Assembly: GCF_014287515.2 (NCBI RefSeq)
Contig: NZ_CP092473.1
Coordinates: forward strand, 422,501 to 486,500
Direction of reading: 5' to 3'
Length of the DNA stretch: 64,000 nucleotides
DNA from: Roseburia rectibacter
GTDB taxonomy: Bacteria; Bacillota; Clostridia; Lachnospirales; Lachnospiraceae
The translations under genes were made by a program, and so were the position numbers. Numbering within the stretch: position 1 is the first letter of the stretch; each line of letters opens with the position of its first letter. Positions 1 to 8,761 of this stretch are shown piece by piece. A model generated the notes under the pieces. The model did not search any database and was not told the origin of the DNA. It worked only from the letters and a program-made list of their open reading frames with translations.

Positions 1-441
1 GGAATTGCGAGAGCGCTGATCATGAACCCGAAACTGATCATTGCAGATGAGTGTATCTCTGCGCTGGACGTTTCCATTCAGGCACAGGTTGTAAACCTGA
101 TGAAGGATATCCAGCAGGAGACCGGAACTGCTTATCTGTTTATCGCACATGACCTTTCCATGGTCAAATATATTTCGGATCGCATCGGGGTACTTCATCT
201 GGGACATCTTTTAGAGACCGGAACAACGGAGGAAATCTTTGAGAATCCAATCCACCCATATACGAAGAGCCTTCTTTCTGCGATACCTGCACCGAATCCG
301 GTCGTGGAAAAGAATCGTGTGGCATTGAGCTACGATTACAAGACTTCCGGCATTGATTACAATAAAGGAACGGATCATCTGGTGTCCGGGACACATTATG
401 TGAAATGTACGGATGAAGAATTTAAGAAATGGACAGAATAA
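1..441 (+). CDS. Oligopeptide/dipeptide ABC transporter ATPase, C-terminal part (OppF/DppF type)
   Basis: The gene begins upstream of the window, so only its last 146 codons are seen. The piece holds the end of the ABC signature region, a Walker B motif (LIIADECISALD), the D-loop and the H-loop (LFIAHDLSMV). The C-terminal segment reads HPYTKSLLSAIP, which is characteristic of the oligopeptide/dipeptide ATPase C-terminal domain. It would power import of peptides through OppBC-like permeases from the cytoplasmic face. A hairpin terminator follows directly, so this is the last gene of its operon. OppF and DppF cannot be told apart from this end alone. Confidence 0.9.
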   Translation, partial: GIARALIMNPKLIIADECISALDVSIQAQVVNLMKDIQQETGTAYLFIAHDLSMVKYISDRIGVLHLGHLLETGTTEEIFENPIHPYTKSLLSAIPAPNPVVEKNRVALSYDYKTSGIDYNKGTDHLVSGTHYVKCTDEEFKKWTE

Positions 442-448
442 TATAATA

Positions 449-495
449 GGAAACCATCACAAACCGGGAGCCGGGGTGTGGTGGTTTCCTTTTTT
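449..495 (+). terminator. Rho-independent terminator of the peptide ABC operon
   Basis: The arms GGAAACCATCAC and GTGGTGGTTTCC form a stem with a GC-rich loop and are followed by a run of T residues. It lies 8 nt after the ABC ATPase stop codon. Confidence 0.85.
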
Positions 496-577
496 GGTAA
501 AAGTGCTGAATTTTTTGGGGATGGGAGTACTGAATATTATGTGAAAAATAGAATATAAAATTTAAACCGAAACCTTA

Positions 578-606
578 TTGACTTTGAAAATGGATTTTGG
601 TATATA
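578..606 (+). promoter_or_regulatory. Sigma-A-type promoter for the chemoreceptor gene
   Basis: TTGACT and TATATA are separated by exactly 17 nt, 46 nt upstream of the chemoreceptor start codon. A housekeeping-type promoter for a chemotaxis gene is notable because the flagellin gene in this window uses a sigma-28-type one. Confidence 0.7.
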
Positions 607-651
607 AGAGTAAAAATTCAAAAAATTCAAAGAGAAAGGAAATAACAATCT

Positions 652-2373
652 ATGTTGTCACAAAAGAGTACAATGAAAAACAAATTGGAAAATATGCGTT
701 TGAAGGAAAGGATAAACTATGGCTACAGAAAAGTCATTATTATGATGTTGATTTCGGGGCTGTTTTCTATCGTGGTCATAGGTGTGTTATTTGCTAATAT
801 GTTACATTATATAGATGATGTCAATGCTGCGGATCAGGCGGTAAAAATCTGCAGGATCAATGTGAATGCGTCAGCGAGAAATATCAGGGAAATGGCATTA
901 AATAATGATACATCTGCTTATGACAGTTATGAGCAGACTGTAAAAAAGCAGCTTACAGAAGTGGATTCGCAGCTGGAAATATTAAAGAAAACCAAAGTCT
1001 TACCGGATGAGGAATATAATGAGTATGCATCTGCTCTTTCTGATTGGGGAAACATTGGTTATTCGATTATAGAAGAAATTAAAAATGGCGAAAAAGAGAA
1101 AGCGATTGATGAAATTTTTAATAGTTGTACACCTGCATTAAATAAACTTGTGGAAATTGCCATAAGATTAGATGAGATCACAGATGAAGTAAGTGAGCAG
1201 TCTGCAAGAACTACAATTATTTTTGCTGTTGCAGGAATTGTGTGTATTATTATCTGTCTGGTTTATGCATGCACACTGGCTAAGGTAACAAGTAAAAAGG
1301 TACTTGAAACAATTCTGGATCCGTTACGTGCAGTGGAAGACGTTGCAAAGGAACTGACAGAAGGAAATTTACACAGTACGCTGGAATATCATTCGGAGGA
1401 TGAGATTGGAAGACTGGCGCACAGTATGCGCAAATCAATTCGTATTTTGGGAACTTATGTAGATGATATTGATCGTGCAATGAAACTGTTCTCAGAAGGA
1501 AATTTTGATGTTCAGCCGGAAGTAGAGTGGAAGGGAGATTTTGTCGGTATTTTAAATTCTTTCATGTCATTTGAGAAGAGTATGGCAGAAACGATCAAAG
1601 GAATTAAAAATGTTTCGAGTGAGGTTTCAAGTGCAGCAGACCAGGTGGCATCAAGTTCCAATGATCTTGCAGATGGAGCTACGAATCAGGCAGCGGTTGT
1701 AGAAGAACTGACGGCTACAGTTGCCGGAGTTTCTGAACAGGTAGAAAAAAATTCACAATCTGCAAAAGCAATCAGTGGAAGAGTGGATGAACTTGGAAAT
1801 GCCATTTCAGACAGCAATGGTAAGATGCATGAAATGGTTGCTTCTATGCATGAGATTAATGAGGCATCAAAAGAGATTGATAAGATTATTGCAACAATTA
1901 ATGAAATTGCTTCCCAGACAAATCTGCTGGCGTTGAATGCTTCTATTGAAGCGGCAAGGGCCGGAGAGGCAGGAAAAGGATTTGCAGTTGTAGCGAATCA
2001 GGTAAATTTATTAGCTGAACAGAGTGCCCAGGCGGCAAAAGAATCAGCATCACTGATCGAAACATCTGTGAATGCGGTAGAAAAAGGTATGATAATTGCG
2101 GAAGAGACTGCGGCACAGCTGGAGGAGGTAGCAGAGAACTCTAAGCAGATTACGGAAGAAGTTACACATATTGCGGATACATTAGAGACACAGACAACAG
2201 AAATCCAGCAGATCAATGAGGGAATTGAGCAGATCAATGATGTTGTGCAGACAAATTCTGCAACATCTGAGGAGTGTGCGGCTGCCAGTCAGGAGATGAG
2301 CAGTGAGGCAGAGAGTCTGCAGGGAATGATCCAGAAATTTAAAGTTCCGGAAATTGAAAATTTAACAGAATAA
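652..2373 (+). CDS. Methyl-accepting chemotaxis protein
   Basis: A 573-residue chemoreceptor that senses extracellular ligands and controls the CheA kinase. A basic N-terminus precedes TM1 (about residues 27-48). A helical, probably four-helix-bundle, sensor domain spans about 49-184, and TM2 lies at about 186-210. A HAMP linker follows, then a long coiled-coil signalling domain. The hairpin tip near residues 417-445 carries the conserved [16 protein letters not shown] motif. The start is set by AGAAAGGA 11 nt upstream. The gene has its own promoter and terminator, so it is monocistronic. The ligand cannot be read from the sequence. Confidence 0.95.
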   Translation: MLSQKSTMKNKLENMRLKERINYGYRKVIIMMLISGLFSIVVIGVLFANMLHYIDDVNAADQAVKICRINVNASARNIREMALNNDTSAYDSYEQTVKKQLTEVDSQLEILKKTKVLPDEEYNEYASALSDWGNIGYSIIEEIKNGEKEKAIDEIFNSCTPALNKLVEIAIRLDEITDEVSEQSARTTIIFAVAGIVCIIICLVYACTLAKVTSKKVLETILDPLRAVEDVAKELTEGNLHSTLEYHSEDEIGRLAHSMRKSIRILGTYVDDIDRAMKLFSEGNFDVQPEVEWKGDFVGILNSFMSFEKSMAETIKGIKNVSSEVSSAADQVASSSNDLADGATNQAAVVEELTATVAGVSEQVEKNSQSAKAISGRVDELGNAISDSNGKMHEMVASMHEINEASKEIDKIIATINEIASQTNLLALNASIEAARAGEAGKGFAVVANQVNLLAEQSAQAAKESASLIETSVNAVEKGMIIAEETAAQLEEVAENSKQITEEVTHIADTLETQTTEIQQINEGIEQINDVVQTNSATSEECAAASQEMSSEAESLQGMIQKFKVPEIENLTE

Positions 2374-2436
2374 AAATATCAGACATAAAATGGAGTGCAC
2401 TTTATTTGTAAAAAATGAGTGGTATAAACGGTAGAC

Positions 2437-2470
2437 AAGATCCGTGGCTTATGCTGCGGATCTTTTTTTT
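2437..2470 (+). terminator. Rho-independent terminator after the chemoreceptor
   Basis: AAGATCCG and CGGATCTT form an 8-bp stem around a 12-nt loop, followed by eight T residues. Confidence 0.9.
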
Positions 2471-2475
2471 GTTTA

Positions 2476-2505
2476 TTGCATGAAAGAGACAATCTATAGT
2501 ATGAT
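2476..2505 (+). promoter_or_regulatory. Probable sigma-A promoter for the AGCS transporter gene
   Basis: TTGCAT and TATGAT are separated by 18 nt, just after the preceding terminator and about 40 nt before the AGCS start codon. Confidence 0.5.
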
Positions 2506-2543
2506 AGAGAAAGTACAAACTAAGGATGGAAAAGGTATATACT

Positions 2544-3926
2544 ATGATAGTCTCGGTTATTGAAAAGGTCTACGCATTTTTATGGGGAGATCTGATTACG
2601 ATCCCTTTGCCGCAGGAAAGCAGCATAGGTATTTCTTTACTTGTAATTCTTCTGATTCCGACAGGAATCTATTTTACGATCCGCACAAGATTTTTGCCGG
2701 TCAGGCTTTTCCCGGATATGATAAAAGCACTTATGGCAAAAAAGGAAAATAAGGACAGTCTTTCCACATTCCAGACGCTGATCGTATCGACGGCTACCAG
2801 AGTCGGCATGGGAAATCTGGTAGGCGTTGTAGCGGCAATCTCAGCAGGCGGTGCCGGTGCTGTGTTCTGGATGTGGGTGACAGCGCTGATCGGTTCCTCG
2901 ACCGCATTTGTGGAGGGGACGCTCGCACAGTTACACAAGGAGAAAGATCCTTTGTATGGCGGATATCGCGGAGGTCCCGCATATTATATCCATCATTTCT
3001 GTGAAGAAAAATTAAAAAAGAAGAAAAAGCATGTGCTGATCGCGGTACTTTTTGCAATTTCAGGACTGATCTGTTGGTGCGGCATCAGCCAGGTTATCAG
3101 TAACTCCGTGGCATCATCCTTTGAAAATGCATTTGGCATTCCGCCACTCTACACAACAATCGTACTGGTTGCGATTGCGGCGGTGATCGTCCTTCGGAAA
3201 AATGCGACGGTAAAAGTGCTTGACGTGGTCGTGCCGGTTATGGCGGTCTGCTATTTTGTAATTACAATATTTATTATCCTGAAAAATATTGGTAGCATTC
3301 CGGCGGTTTTTGGTCGGATTTTTGAGGAAGCGTTTGGACTCAGGCAGGCAGTCTCCGGCGGCTTCGGCGCTGTCCTTATGAATGGCGTAAAAAGGGGATT
3401 GTTTTCAAATGAAGCCGGTTCCGGCTCTGCACCATGTGCTGCCGCAGCAGCCGAATGTGAGACGCCGGTCAGCGCCGGACTGACACAGGCACTTGGTGTA
3501 TTTATTGATACGATCGTGATCTGCAGCTGTACTGCAATGATCATGCTTACAGCACCGGAAAATGTCGTGGCGGGAAAAGAGGGCATGGATCTGCTTCAAT
3601 CGGCAATGCGCTATCATCTGGGTGAATTTGGCGTGATATTCATCGCCGTGACACTGTTTTTATTCAGTTTTTCCACATTCTTAGGTATTCTGTTTTATGC
3701 CAGAAGCAATGTTGCTTATCTGTTTGGTGACAAATGGATCTGGCAGACATTGTATAAGATACTTGCCTTGGTTATGCTTTTTATTGGAGGAATTGCAGCA
3801 TATACTTTTGTATGGGATCTTGGCGATGTAGGAATCGGACTGATGACCATTTTTAATACAGGAATCCTGTATCTGCTTGGCGGACAGGCACTTGCGGCAT
3901 TAAAAGAATTTGAATCCTCAAAATAA
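2544..3926 (+). CDS. Sodium:alanine/glycine symporter family (AGCS) transporter
   Basis: A 460-residue membrane protein with about ten hydrophobic helices that imports small neutral amino acids with sodium or protons. Two family hallmarks are visible: TRVGMGNLVGV early in the protein, and the segment GVKRGLFSNEAGSGSAP near residue 285. An ATG lies 18 nt further upstream but has no spaced Shine-Dalgarno; GGAAAAGG sits 8 nt before the chosen start. It is followed after 66 nt by a second sodium-coupled amino-acid transporter of a different family, suggesting a paired uptake locus. Confidence 0.93.
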   Translation: MIVSVIEKVYAFLWGDLITIPLPQESSIGISLLVILLIPTGIYFTIRTRFLPVRLFPDMIKALMAKKENKDSLSTFQTLIVSTATRVGMGNLVGVVAAISAGGAGAVFWMWVTALIGSSTAFVEGTLAQLHKEKDPLYGGYRGGPAYYIHHFCEEKLKKKKKHVLIAVLFAISGLICWCGISQVISNSVASSFENAFGIPPLYTTIVLVAIAAVIVLRKNATVKVLDVVVPVMAVCYFVITIFIILKNIGSIPAVFGRIFEEAFGLRQAVSGGFGAVLMNGVKRGLFSNEAGSGSAPCAAAAAECETPVSAGLTQALGVFIDTIVICSCTAMIMLTAPENVVAGKEGMDLLQSAMRYHLGEFGVIFIAVTLFLFSFSTFLGILFYARSNVAYLFGDKWIWQTLYKILALVMLFIGGIAAYTFVWDLGDVGIGLMTIFNTGILYLLGGQALAALKEFESSK

Positions 3927-3992
3927 TAAATGTATCATATCATTTAAAATCCACCTTAATAACAATAAAAAACCAGAAATGGAGTAAAAAAT

Positions 3993-5348
3993 ATGAAAAG
4001 AGAATCCTTCAAATCCCGCCTGGGCTTTCTACTCGTGAGCGCCGGATGCGCTATTGGAATTGGAAACGTCTGGCGATTCCCCTATGTGGCTGGACAAAAC
4101 GGCGGTGGCATCTTCGTCCTGTTTTACCTGATCTTTTTAATAGCAATGGGACTTCCGGTGCTCACCATGGAACTTGCCGTGGGGCGCGCCAGCAGAAAAA
4201 GCGCAGTGTTAGGTTATAAAGCACTTGAAAAAGAAGGCAGTAAGTGGCATATTCACGGCTGGATCGCAATGTTTGGCTGCTATATGCTGATGATGTATTA
4301 CACGACAGTCTCTGGCTGGATGGTATCTTATTTTTTCAAATTTTTAAAAGGTGAATTTCTGACCGGAATGACAGCGGATGACACGGCAGCAGCATTTGGA
4401 AATCTTCTTGCAGATCCCTTGCAGATGGCATTCTGGATGATCCTTACGGTAGTACTCGGATTTTTTGTGTGCAGCAGGGGATTGCAGAATGGACTGGAAA
4501 AAATAAGCAAGTTTATGATGAGTGCATTGTTAATTTTGATCGTTGTTCTTGCGGTGCATAGTATCACATTGCAGGGGGCAGCTGAGGGTGTGAAATTTTA
4601 TCTTGTACCGGATCTGGATACAGTTGCAGAGACAGGACTTAAAAATGTGATCACAGCGGCTATGAACCAGGCATTTTTCACCTTAAGTCTTGGTGTTGCG
4701 GCAATGGAGATCTTTGGAAGTTATATGGGAAAAGAACATTCACTTGCCGGTGAGGGAGCACAGATCTGTGGACTTGACACTTTTGTTGCGATCATGTCAG
4801 GACTGATCATTTTCCCGGCATGCTTCAGCTATGGTGTGGAAGTGGATGCCGGTCCCAGCCTGATCTTTATCACGCTTCCAAATGTATTTGTCAATATGGC
4901 GGGTGGACGTATCTGGGGATGTCTGTTTTTCCTGTTTATGACGTTTGCCAGCTTTTCAACAGTCATGGCGGTATTTGAAAACATCATGTCATTTTGTATG
5001 GACATGTTTCAATGGAGCAGAAAGAAAGCTGCGTTCATCAACGCAGTGATCATTTTAATCGCAAGTATTCCGTGCGTATTAGGCTATAATGTGTGGAGCA
5101 GCCTGCATCTGATAGGCAGCCGCAATGTACTTGACAGTGAGGATTTTATTGTCAGCAATCTGCTTTTGCCGATCGGTTCACTGATCTATCTGCTGTTTAG
5201 CGTAACGAAGTGGGGATGGGGATTTGACAAATATATCGACGAAGCAAACACGGGAGAGGGACTTAAGATCCCCAAAAAATTAAAACCGTATTTTCAGTTT
5301 ATATTGCCGCTGCTGATTCTGTTTATCCTGATTCAGGGGCTTGTGTAA
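3993..5348 (+). CDS. Neurotransmitter:sodium symporter (NSS/SNF) family transporter
   Basis: A 451-residue, roughly 11-12-helix LeuT-fold transporter for sodium-dependent amino-acid uptake. The first helix has the family signature GIGNVWRFPYVAGQNGGG (residues about 22-39), which carries substrate- and sodium-binding positions. The rest keeps NSS spacing, including the TM6-TM8 region. The length is typical of bacterial members such as LeuT and TnaT. It starts after AATGGAG and probably shares a transcript with the AGCS gene. The substrate is not predictable; bacterial relatives handle leucine, tryptophan or tyrosine. Confidence 0.93.
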   Translation: MKRESFKSRLGFLLVSAGCAIGIGNVWRFPYVAGQNGGGIFVLFYLIFLIAMGLPVLTMELAVGRASRKSAVLGYKALEKEGSKWHIHGWIAMFGCYMLMMYYTTVSGWMVSYFFKFLKGEFLTGMTADDTAAAFGNLLADPLQMAFWMILTVVLGFFVCSRGLQNGLEKISKFMMSALLILIVVLAVHSITLQGAAEGVKFYLVPDLDTVAETGLKNVITAAMNQAFFTLSLGVAAMEIFGSYMGKEHSLAGEGAQICGLDTFVAIMSGLIIFPACFSYGVEVDAGPSLIFITLPNVFVNMAGGRIWGCLFFLFMTFASFSTVMAVFENIMSFCMDMFQWSRKKAAFINAVIILIASIPCVLGYNVWSSLHLIGSRNVLDSEDFIVSNLLLPIGSLIYLLFSVTKWGWGFDKYIDEANTGEGLKIPKKLKPYFQFILPLLILFILIQGLV

Positions 5349-5369
5349 AAAAGGAAAGCAATTAAGAGA

Positions 5370-5414
5370 AAAATAGTGAAAGAATAGTGAAAAATAGTGT
5401 AAAAATAGTGTAAA
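5370..5414 (+). repeat. Four helically phased AATAGTG repeats
   Basis: AATAGTG begins at 5372, 5383, 5393 and 5404, spacings of 11, 10 and 11 bp, which is one DNA turn. The block lies between the NSS gene and the promoter of the Fic gene, about 30 bp upstream of its -10 box. Same-face repeats suit a multimeric regulator, but the A-tracts could also simply bend the DNA. Confidence 0.7.
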
Positions 5415-5439
5415 TTTAATGGAATAAATTACGGAAATC

Positions 5440-5448
5440 TGGTATAAT
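5440..5448 (+). promoter_or_regulatory. Extended -10 promoter of the Fic gene
   Basis: TGGTATAAT is a perfect extended -10 (TG, one base, TATAAT). No good -35 lies 16-18 nt upstream, so activity may depend on the extended element or on a protein bound to the phased repeats. It is 24 nt before the start codon. Confidence 0.65.
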
Positions 5449-5471
5449 AGAATGATGCAGGAGGGAGCAAA

Positions 5472-6572
5472 ATGATCCATGTTACACTTACGAACAATAT
5501 TCTAAAGAGGATATCACAGATTGATAAAAATAAATTCTCAATGGGCAATGTTCATATACCGAGTATTACCGCAAATAAGTTAAGAAAAAATTCCAAGAAG
5601 AAAAGTTCCTATGCATCCAATAAAATAGAGGGAAATCCGCTCACAGAGGGACAGGCAGATGCCGCAATCGAAAGTGATCCGCACAGACATTTCTTAAAGC
5701 CGGAGCAGGAAGTAAGGAATTACTTCATGGCATTGTGTCTTTTAGAAAAGAAGGTAAAAGATAAAGTCCCGTTTTCTAAGGAATTGATTCTGGAGATTCA
5801 GGCGTTAGTGGAAAAAGGAGCATCTAAGGAAAAAATTGGGCTGAGGGGAGCCATGCCGCCGGGATTTTTGTTTGCAGTGTATGATTCGGAGACGGGAAAT
5901 GCCGATTATATACCGCCGGAATATATTGATATCCCAGAACTTTTGGATGAATTGGTCAATTATGTGAATACAACAGACGATCATCCGCTGATCGTTGCTG
6001 CAGTTGTCCATTATCAACTGGTGACGATCCATCCGTTCGAAGACGGAAACGGAAGAACGGCAAGACTGATGTCCGGGTATATATTAGACCTGAATGGATA
6101 TGGGTTTTATGGGATCGGTTCTTTAGAAGAGTATTTTGCATATGATGCCGAAGAGTATTACCGATCCTTGCAGATGGGACTTCCGGCACTGTATTATTCC
6201 GGGAGGGATAATCCGCCGCATCCGGAGATATGGGTAGATTATTTCCTGCGCATGATGGAATTATATTCCGCGAAAGTATGCGAGTTGTCCAGGGAATCCA
6301 GTGAGGAGGATCTGCTTGTCGGATTGTCTTATCTGAATGCGAAGGAGAAAGAGCTGTTGGTATTTCTGATAAAAAAACATTTGTATGAATTTGCGCCGAT
6401 TGATGTCAGCAAGTTGGTGGGAGTGACCAGTAAAACGATCATAAACAGGTGTGCAAAACTCTCGGCAAATGGTTTTTTAGTGCCGGTGATCGTGAAGGAG
6501 AGAATACGCTCATACAGACTGAGCGATTTTACGAGAATGAATGAGAAAAAGATATTAAATCAGTTAAAATAG
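5472..6572 (+). CDS. Fic family protein (class II, with N-terminal inhibitory helix)
   Basis: A 366-residue Fic protein, expected to transfer AMP from ATP to a target hydroxyl. The active-site motif HPFEDGNGRTAR (residues 187-198) is complete. Upstream, residues 49-54 read SNKIEG, matching the S/T-x-x-x-E-G/N inhibitory motif; the glutamate normally blocks the ATP site. An intact inhibitory helix in the same chain marks class II and implies self-restrained activity rather than a toxin with separate antitoxin. The C-terminus (about 290-366) looks like a winged helix with an IDVSKLVGVTSKTI segment, usual for this group. The start is set by GGAGGGAGC 4-9 nt upstream. The target is unknown. Confidence 0.93.
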   Translation: MIHVTLTNNILKRISQIDKNKFSMGNVHIPSITANKLRKNSKKKSSYASNKIEGNPLTEGQADAAIESDPHRHFLKPEQEVRNYFMALCLLEKKVKDKVPFSKELILEIQALVEKGASKEKIGLRGAMPPGFLFAVYDSETGNADYIPPEYIDIPELLDELVNYVNTTDDHPLIVAAVVHYQLVTIHPFEDGNGRTARLMSGYILDLNGYGFYGIGSLEEYFAYDAEEYYRSLQMGLPALYYSGRDNPPHPEIWVDYFLRMMELYSAKVCELSRESSEEDLLVGLSYLNAKEKELLVFLIKKHLYEFAPIDVSKLVGVTSKTIINRCAKLSANGFLVPVIVKERIRSYRLSDFTRMNEKKILNQLK

Positions 6573-6580
6573 CTATTATG

Positions 6581-6647
6581 ATATGGAGATTTGTGCCCCG
6601 GCACAAACTGGATATGTGCAAAAAACAGCGCAGGAATGGGGATTAAA
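6581..6647 (+). repeat. Dispersed leader element, copy A (3' part)
   Basis: It contains hairpin 2 (TTGTGCC-CCG-GCACAA), then TGTGC-AAAAAACA-GCGCA, then GGAATGGGGATTA directly before the ATG of the DUF4317 remnant. The hairpin 1 segment seen in copies B-E is missing. Related copies lie at 18819, 31563, 35541 and 41120. Confidence 0.75.
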
Positions 6648-6956
6648 ATGATCAATCGCGACGACATGCTAGAACTCACCAGACGAATGACGCCCGCACG
6701 GGCATCCATAGACCGGATCGCAGGCGCATATTTTGATGAAGAGGGATATGTGGATGGAACATTCAATACGCATTTCTTAAAATTGTCTGCATCCGAAAGA
6801 GCCAAAAACTTAGAACTTGCAAAGACGGTGCTGATCTCAAAAACCAATGAACAGATAAAAGAATACAGGATTCCGGACGAAAAAAGAAAGCCGGGGAGTA
6901 TCTGGCAATTATTTGAGGGAATCAAAGAGACCGGATTTTTGTATCCTGCATTTAAG
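6648..6956 (+). pseudogene. DUF4317 family protein, N-terminal remnant
   Basis: The first ~103 codons (MINRDDMLELTRRMTPAR..., then DGTFNTHFLKL and KPGSIWQLFEG) match the N-terminus of DUF4317 proteins, which are about 400 residues long in Lachnospiraceae. Similarity stops near 6950 and the frame runs into unrelated sequence until a stop at 7106. The gene is therefore truncated by a deletion or insertion. A good leader (repeat copy A) still sits in front of it. The function of DUF4317 is unknown. Confidence 0.75.
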
Positions 6957-6974
6957 GATCACAGCACAGATTGG

Positions 6975-7127
6975 TCAAGCAGCCATAGCACCATTGATAC
7001 AGTCTGCCTTTGTCTTGGCTTCTCTGAAGATGTTTTGAGACTTCTCGTTCTCCAGAATGTCCAGCATGTCTTCCTGACATTTGAAAATCTTCATGATCTC
7101 CTCTAAAGTATCCTGTAATTCGTTCAT
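6975..7127 (-). CDS. Small hypothetical protein (50 aa)
   Basis: Starts at 7127 behind GAAAGGA at a good distance and runs 50 codons, beginning MNELQDTLEEIM. It is acidic, helical and contains two Cys residues. No family was recognised. It is wedged between the DUF4317 and RhuM remnants, so it may be a surviving cargo gene or itself a fragment of a lost mobile element. Confidence 0.35.
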   Translation of the reverse strand: MNELQDTLEEIMKIFKCQEDMLDILENEKSQNIFREAKTKADCINGAMAA

Positions 7128-7205
7128 ATAACATCCGTCCTTTCTCCATAATGGTTTTCTGTAATTCCTTCACCGTAAGAAGCCATCTTCCTTTTAATTC
7201 ATTCA

Positions 7206-7407
7206 GCCCGTGCCAGCGAACGCAGAATATGGCAACAGATAACTGATATCTTTGCAGAGTGCAGCATTGATTATGATAGAGATTCTGATACTGCATATCA
7301 TTTTTATGCCACCATACAGAATAAATTCCACTATGCCATTACCGGTAAGACTGCGGCTGAAATTGTGTATAATCAGGCAGACCACACCAAGGAGAATATG
7401 GGCTTGC
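7206..7407 (+). pseudogene. RhuM family protein fragment
   Basis: An open stretch without a start codon encodes about 67 residues, with ARASERRIWQQITDIF followed by YHFYATIQNKFHYAITGKTA and AAEIVYNQAD. This is the conserved C-terminal core of RhuM (virulence-associated, often on genomic islands). The N-terminal half and the end are missing. The frame then hits a stop at 7433 after crossing into the next remnant. Confidence 0.75.
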
Positions 7408-7408
7408 G

Positions 7409-7756
7409 GGAACTGAAATTGAAGGAAAAACCATAGGAATTATTGGCTGTGGACAGATTGGGTTCAAGACAGCAAAACTGTTTCTGGCATTTGGTGCCAA
7501 GGTACTTGCATATGCGCGTCATGAACGAGAGAAAGTAAAAGAACTTGGAATTAAATATGTCGATTTGGATACATTGCTGTCAGAAAGTGACATTATCTCT
7601 GTGCATACTCCGGCAAATGCAGAGACCAATGGATTAATCAGTGCGGAGAAAATTGCTAAGATGAAGCCATCAGCAATATTAATCAACTGTGCAAGAGGTC
7701 CGATTGTAGATAATCAGGCTCTCGCAAAAGCACTTAATGAGGATAAGCTTGCAGGT
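7409..7756 (+). pseudogene. D-isomer 2-hydroxyacid dehydrogenase fragment (NAD-binding domain)
   Basis: About 116 codons of the Rossmann domain are readable: GKTIGIIGCGQIG (dinucleotide-binding GxGxxG), then SDIISVHTPANAET, MKPSAILINCARG and DNQALAKALNEDKLAG. The catalytic N-terminal part and the C-terminal His region are gone. At about 7756 the frame passes directly into MATE sequence, making a chimeric reading frame. It is paralogous to, but clearly diverged from, the intact dehydrogenase at 10267. Confidence 0.8.
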
Positions 7757-8178
7757 ATCATACGTGCCGATGGAAGTCCTAAAAGTATAGTTTGATTGGT
7801 ATGTTGATAGGCTGCATCGCAAACATTATCCTTGATCCGATATTTATCTTTGTTTTTCACTGGGGATAAAAGGTGCTGCATGGGCTACTAACATAGGACA
7901 GATTTTAACGTTCATCATCTATTTTGTATATATTTGGAAATTTAAGAGTGTTAAGCTCCACAAAGAGAGTTTTGCTTTGTCGTCAAAAATCCTGAAGAAA
8001 ATTGTGGGACTTTCTACTGGTGCACAGCCCATCTGGGACTATAATTACGGCAGTAATCGTTGCTGCTTTCTGTGTTTTTCAATTCGCACCTATGAGCATT
8101 GTCCGCCTGTTTGGAACCGAATCTGATTTGTACAGTATTGAAGGCTGTGCTAATCTGATTTATAATGTGTTGCAATAA
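7757..8178 (+). pseudogene. MATE family efflux transporter remnant
   Basis: Starting with IRADGSPK (a conserved mid-protein MATE motif), the MATE sequence continues across several frames. LIGMLIGCIANIILDPIFIF lies in one frame, KGAAWATNIGQILTFIIYF in another after a frameshift near 7866. A third frame gives AAFCVFQFAPMSIVRLFGT, after a deletion near 8020-8050. Both ends are missing. At least two frameshifts and one internal deletion make it non-functional. Confidence 0.8.
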
Positions 8179-8215
8179 TAGCAAAATGTAATATAAGTAA
8201 TTGTTTAGCAGGTTT

Positions 8216-8674
8216 CTATAGCCGTAATCCTTTAATATCTTTAATACGTGATAAGATCGTATTGCAGCTGCAGCTGATAACGCCGGGAAGTGTATCAATG
8301 ACTGTGTGCAGGAAGCGTTCCATTTCATCACTTGATGAGGCAACGGCATGTACATGCAGTTTGTCTCTTCCTGTGACACGGTAAATCTGCGTGACGGTAT
8401 CATTATTATGTAATATATCTGTCACCTGCGACAGATGGTCTGGTTTTGTCTCAATTTCAAAATAGCATGAAACAGCACCGCTGATCTTTTGAGGGTTTAT
8501 TATAGTTGTATATTCTTCAATTATGCCTTTTTTCTCCAGAGCCTGAATCCGGGCTTTTATTGCCACTCTGGAAATACCGGTTTCTTTACCGATATCAGAG
8601 TAAGAAATACGTGCATTTTCTATAAGCAACTGGATGATCTTCTGATCCAGTTCATCTAAACCGTTCAGGTACAT
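8216..8674 (-). CDS. Lrp/AsnC family transcriptional regulator
   Basis: A 152-residue regulator with an N-terminal winged helix-turn-helix (LDELDQKIIQLLIENARISY, then IGKETGISRVAIKARIQALE) and a C-terminal RAM/ligand-binding domain (about residues 70-148). The family usually senses amino acids and binds DNA as octamers. The start at 8674 has AGGAGGG 8 nt upstream. It is divergent from a MATE transporter and a 2-hydroxyacid dehydrogenase. By position it probably controls them, with a 2-oxo/2-hydroxy acid or amino acid as signal (inference). Confidence 0.93.
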   Translation of the reverse strand: MYLNGLDELDQKIIQLLIENARISYSDIGKETGISRVAIKARIQALEKKGIIEEYTTIINPQKISGAVSCYFEIETKPDHLSQVTDILHNNDTVTQIYRVTGRDKLHVHAVASSSDEMERFLHTVIDTLPGVISCSCNTILSRIKDIKGLRL

Positions 8675-8761
8675 AAGTGTCCCTCCTGTAAAATAATATC
8701 CTTCGGATAGTAATTTTTCTTAAATATCATATCATTTATGTTACTGAAAGTAAACGTTGGC

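Noticed and set aside
6591..7106. A complete 171-residue gene
   Set aside because: Its first 19 codons lie in a repeat element, only the middle matches DUF4317, and the last ~50 codons are antisense to an unrelated small frame.
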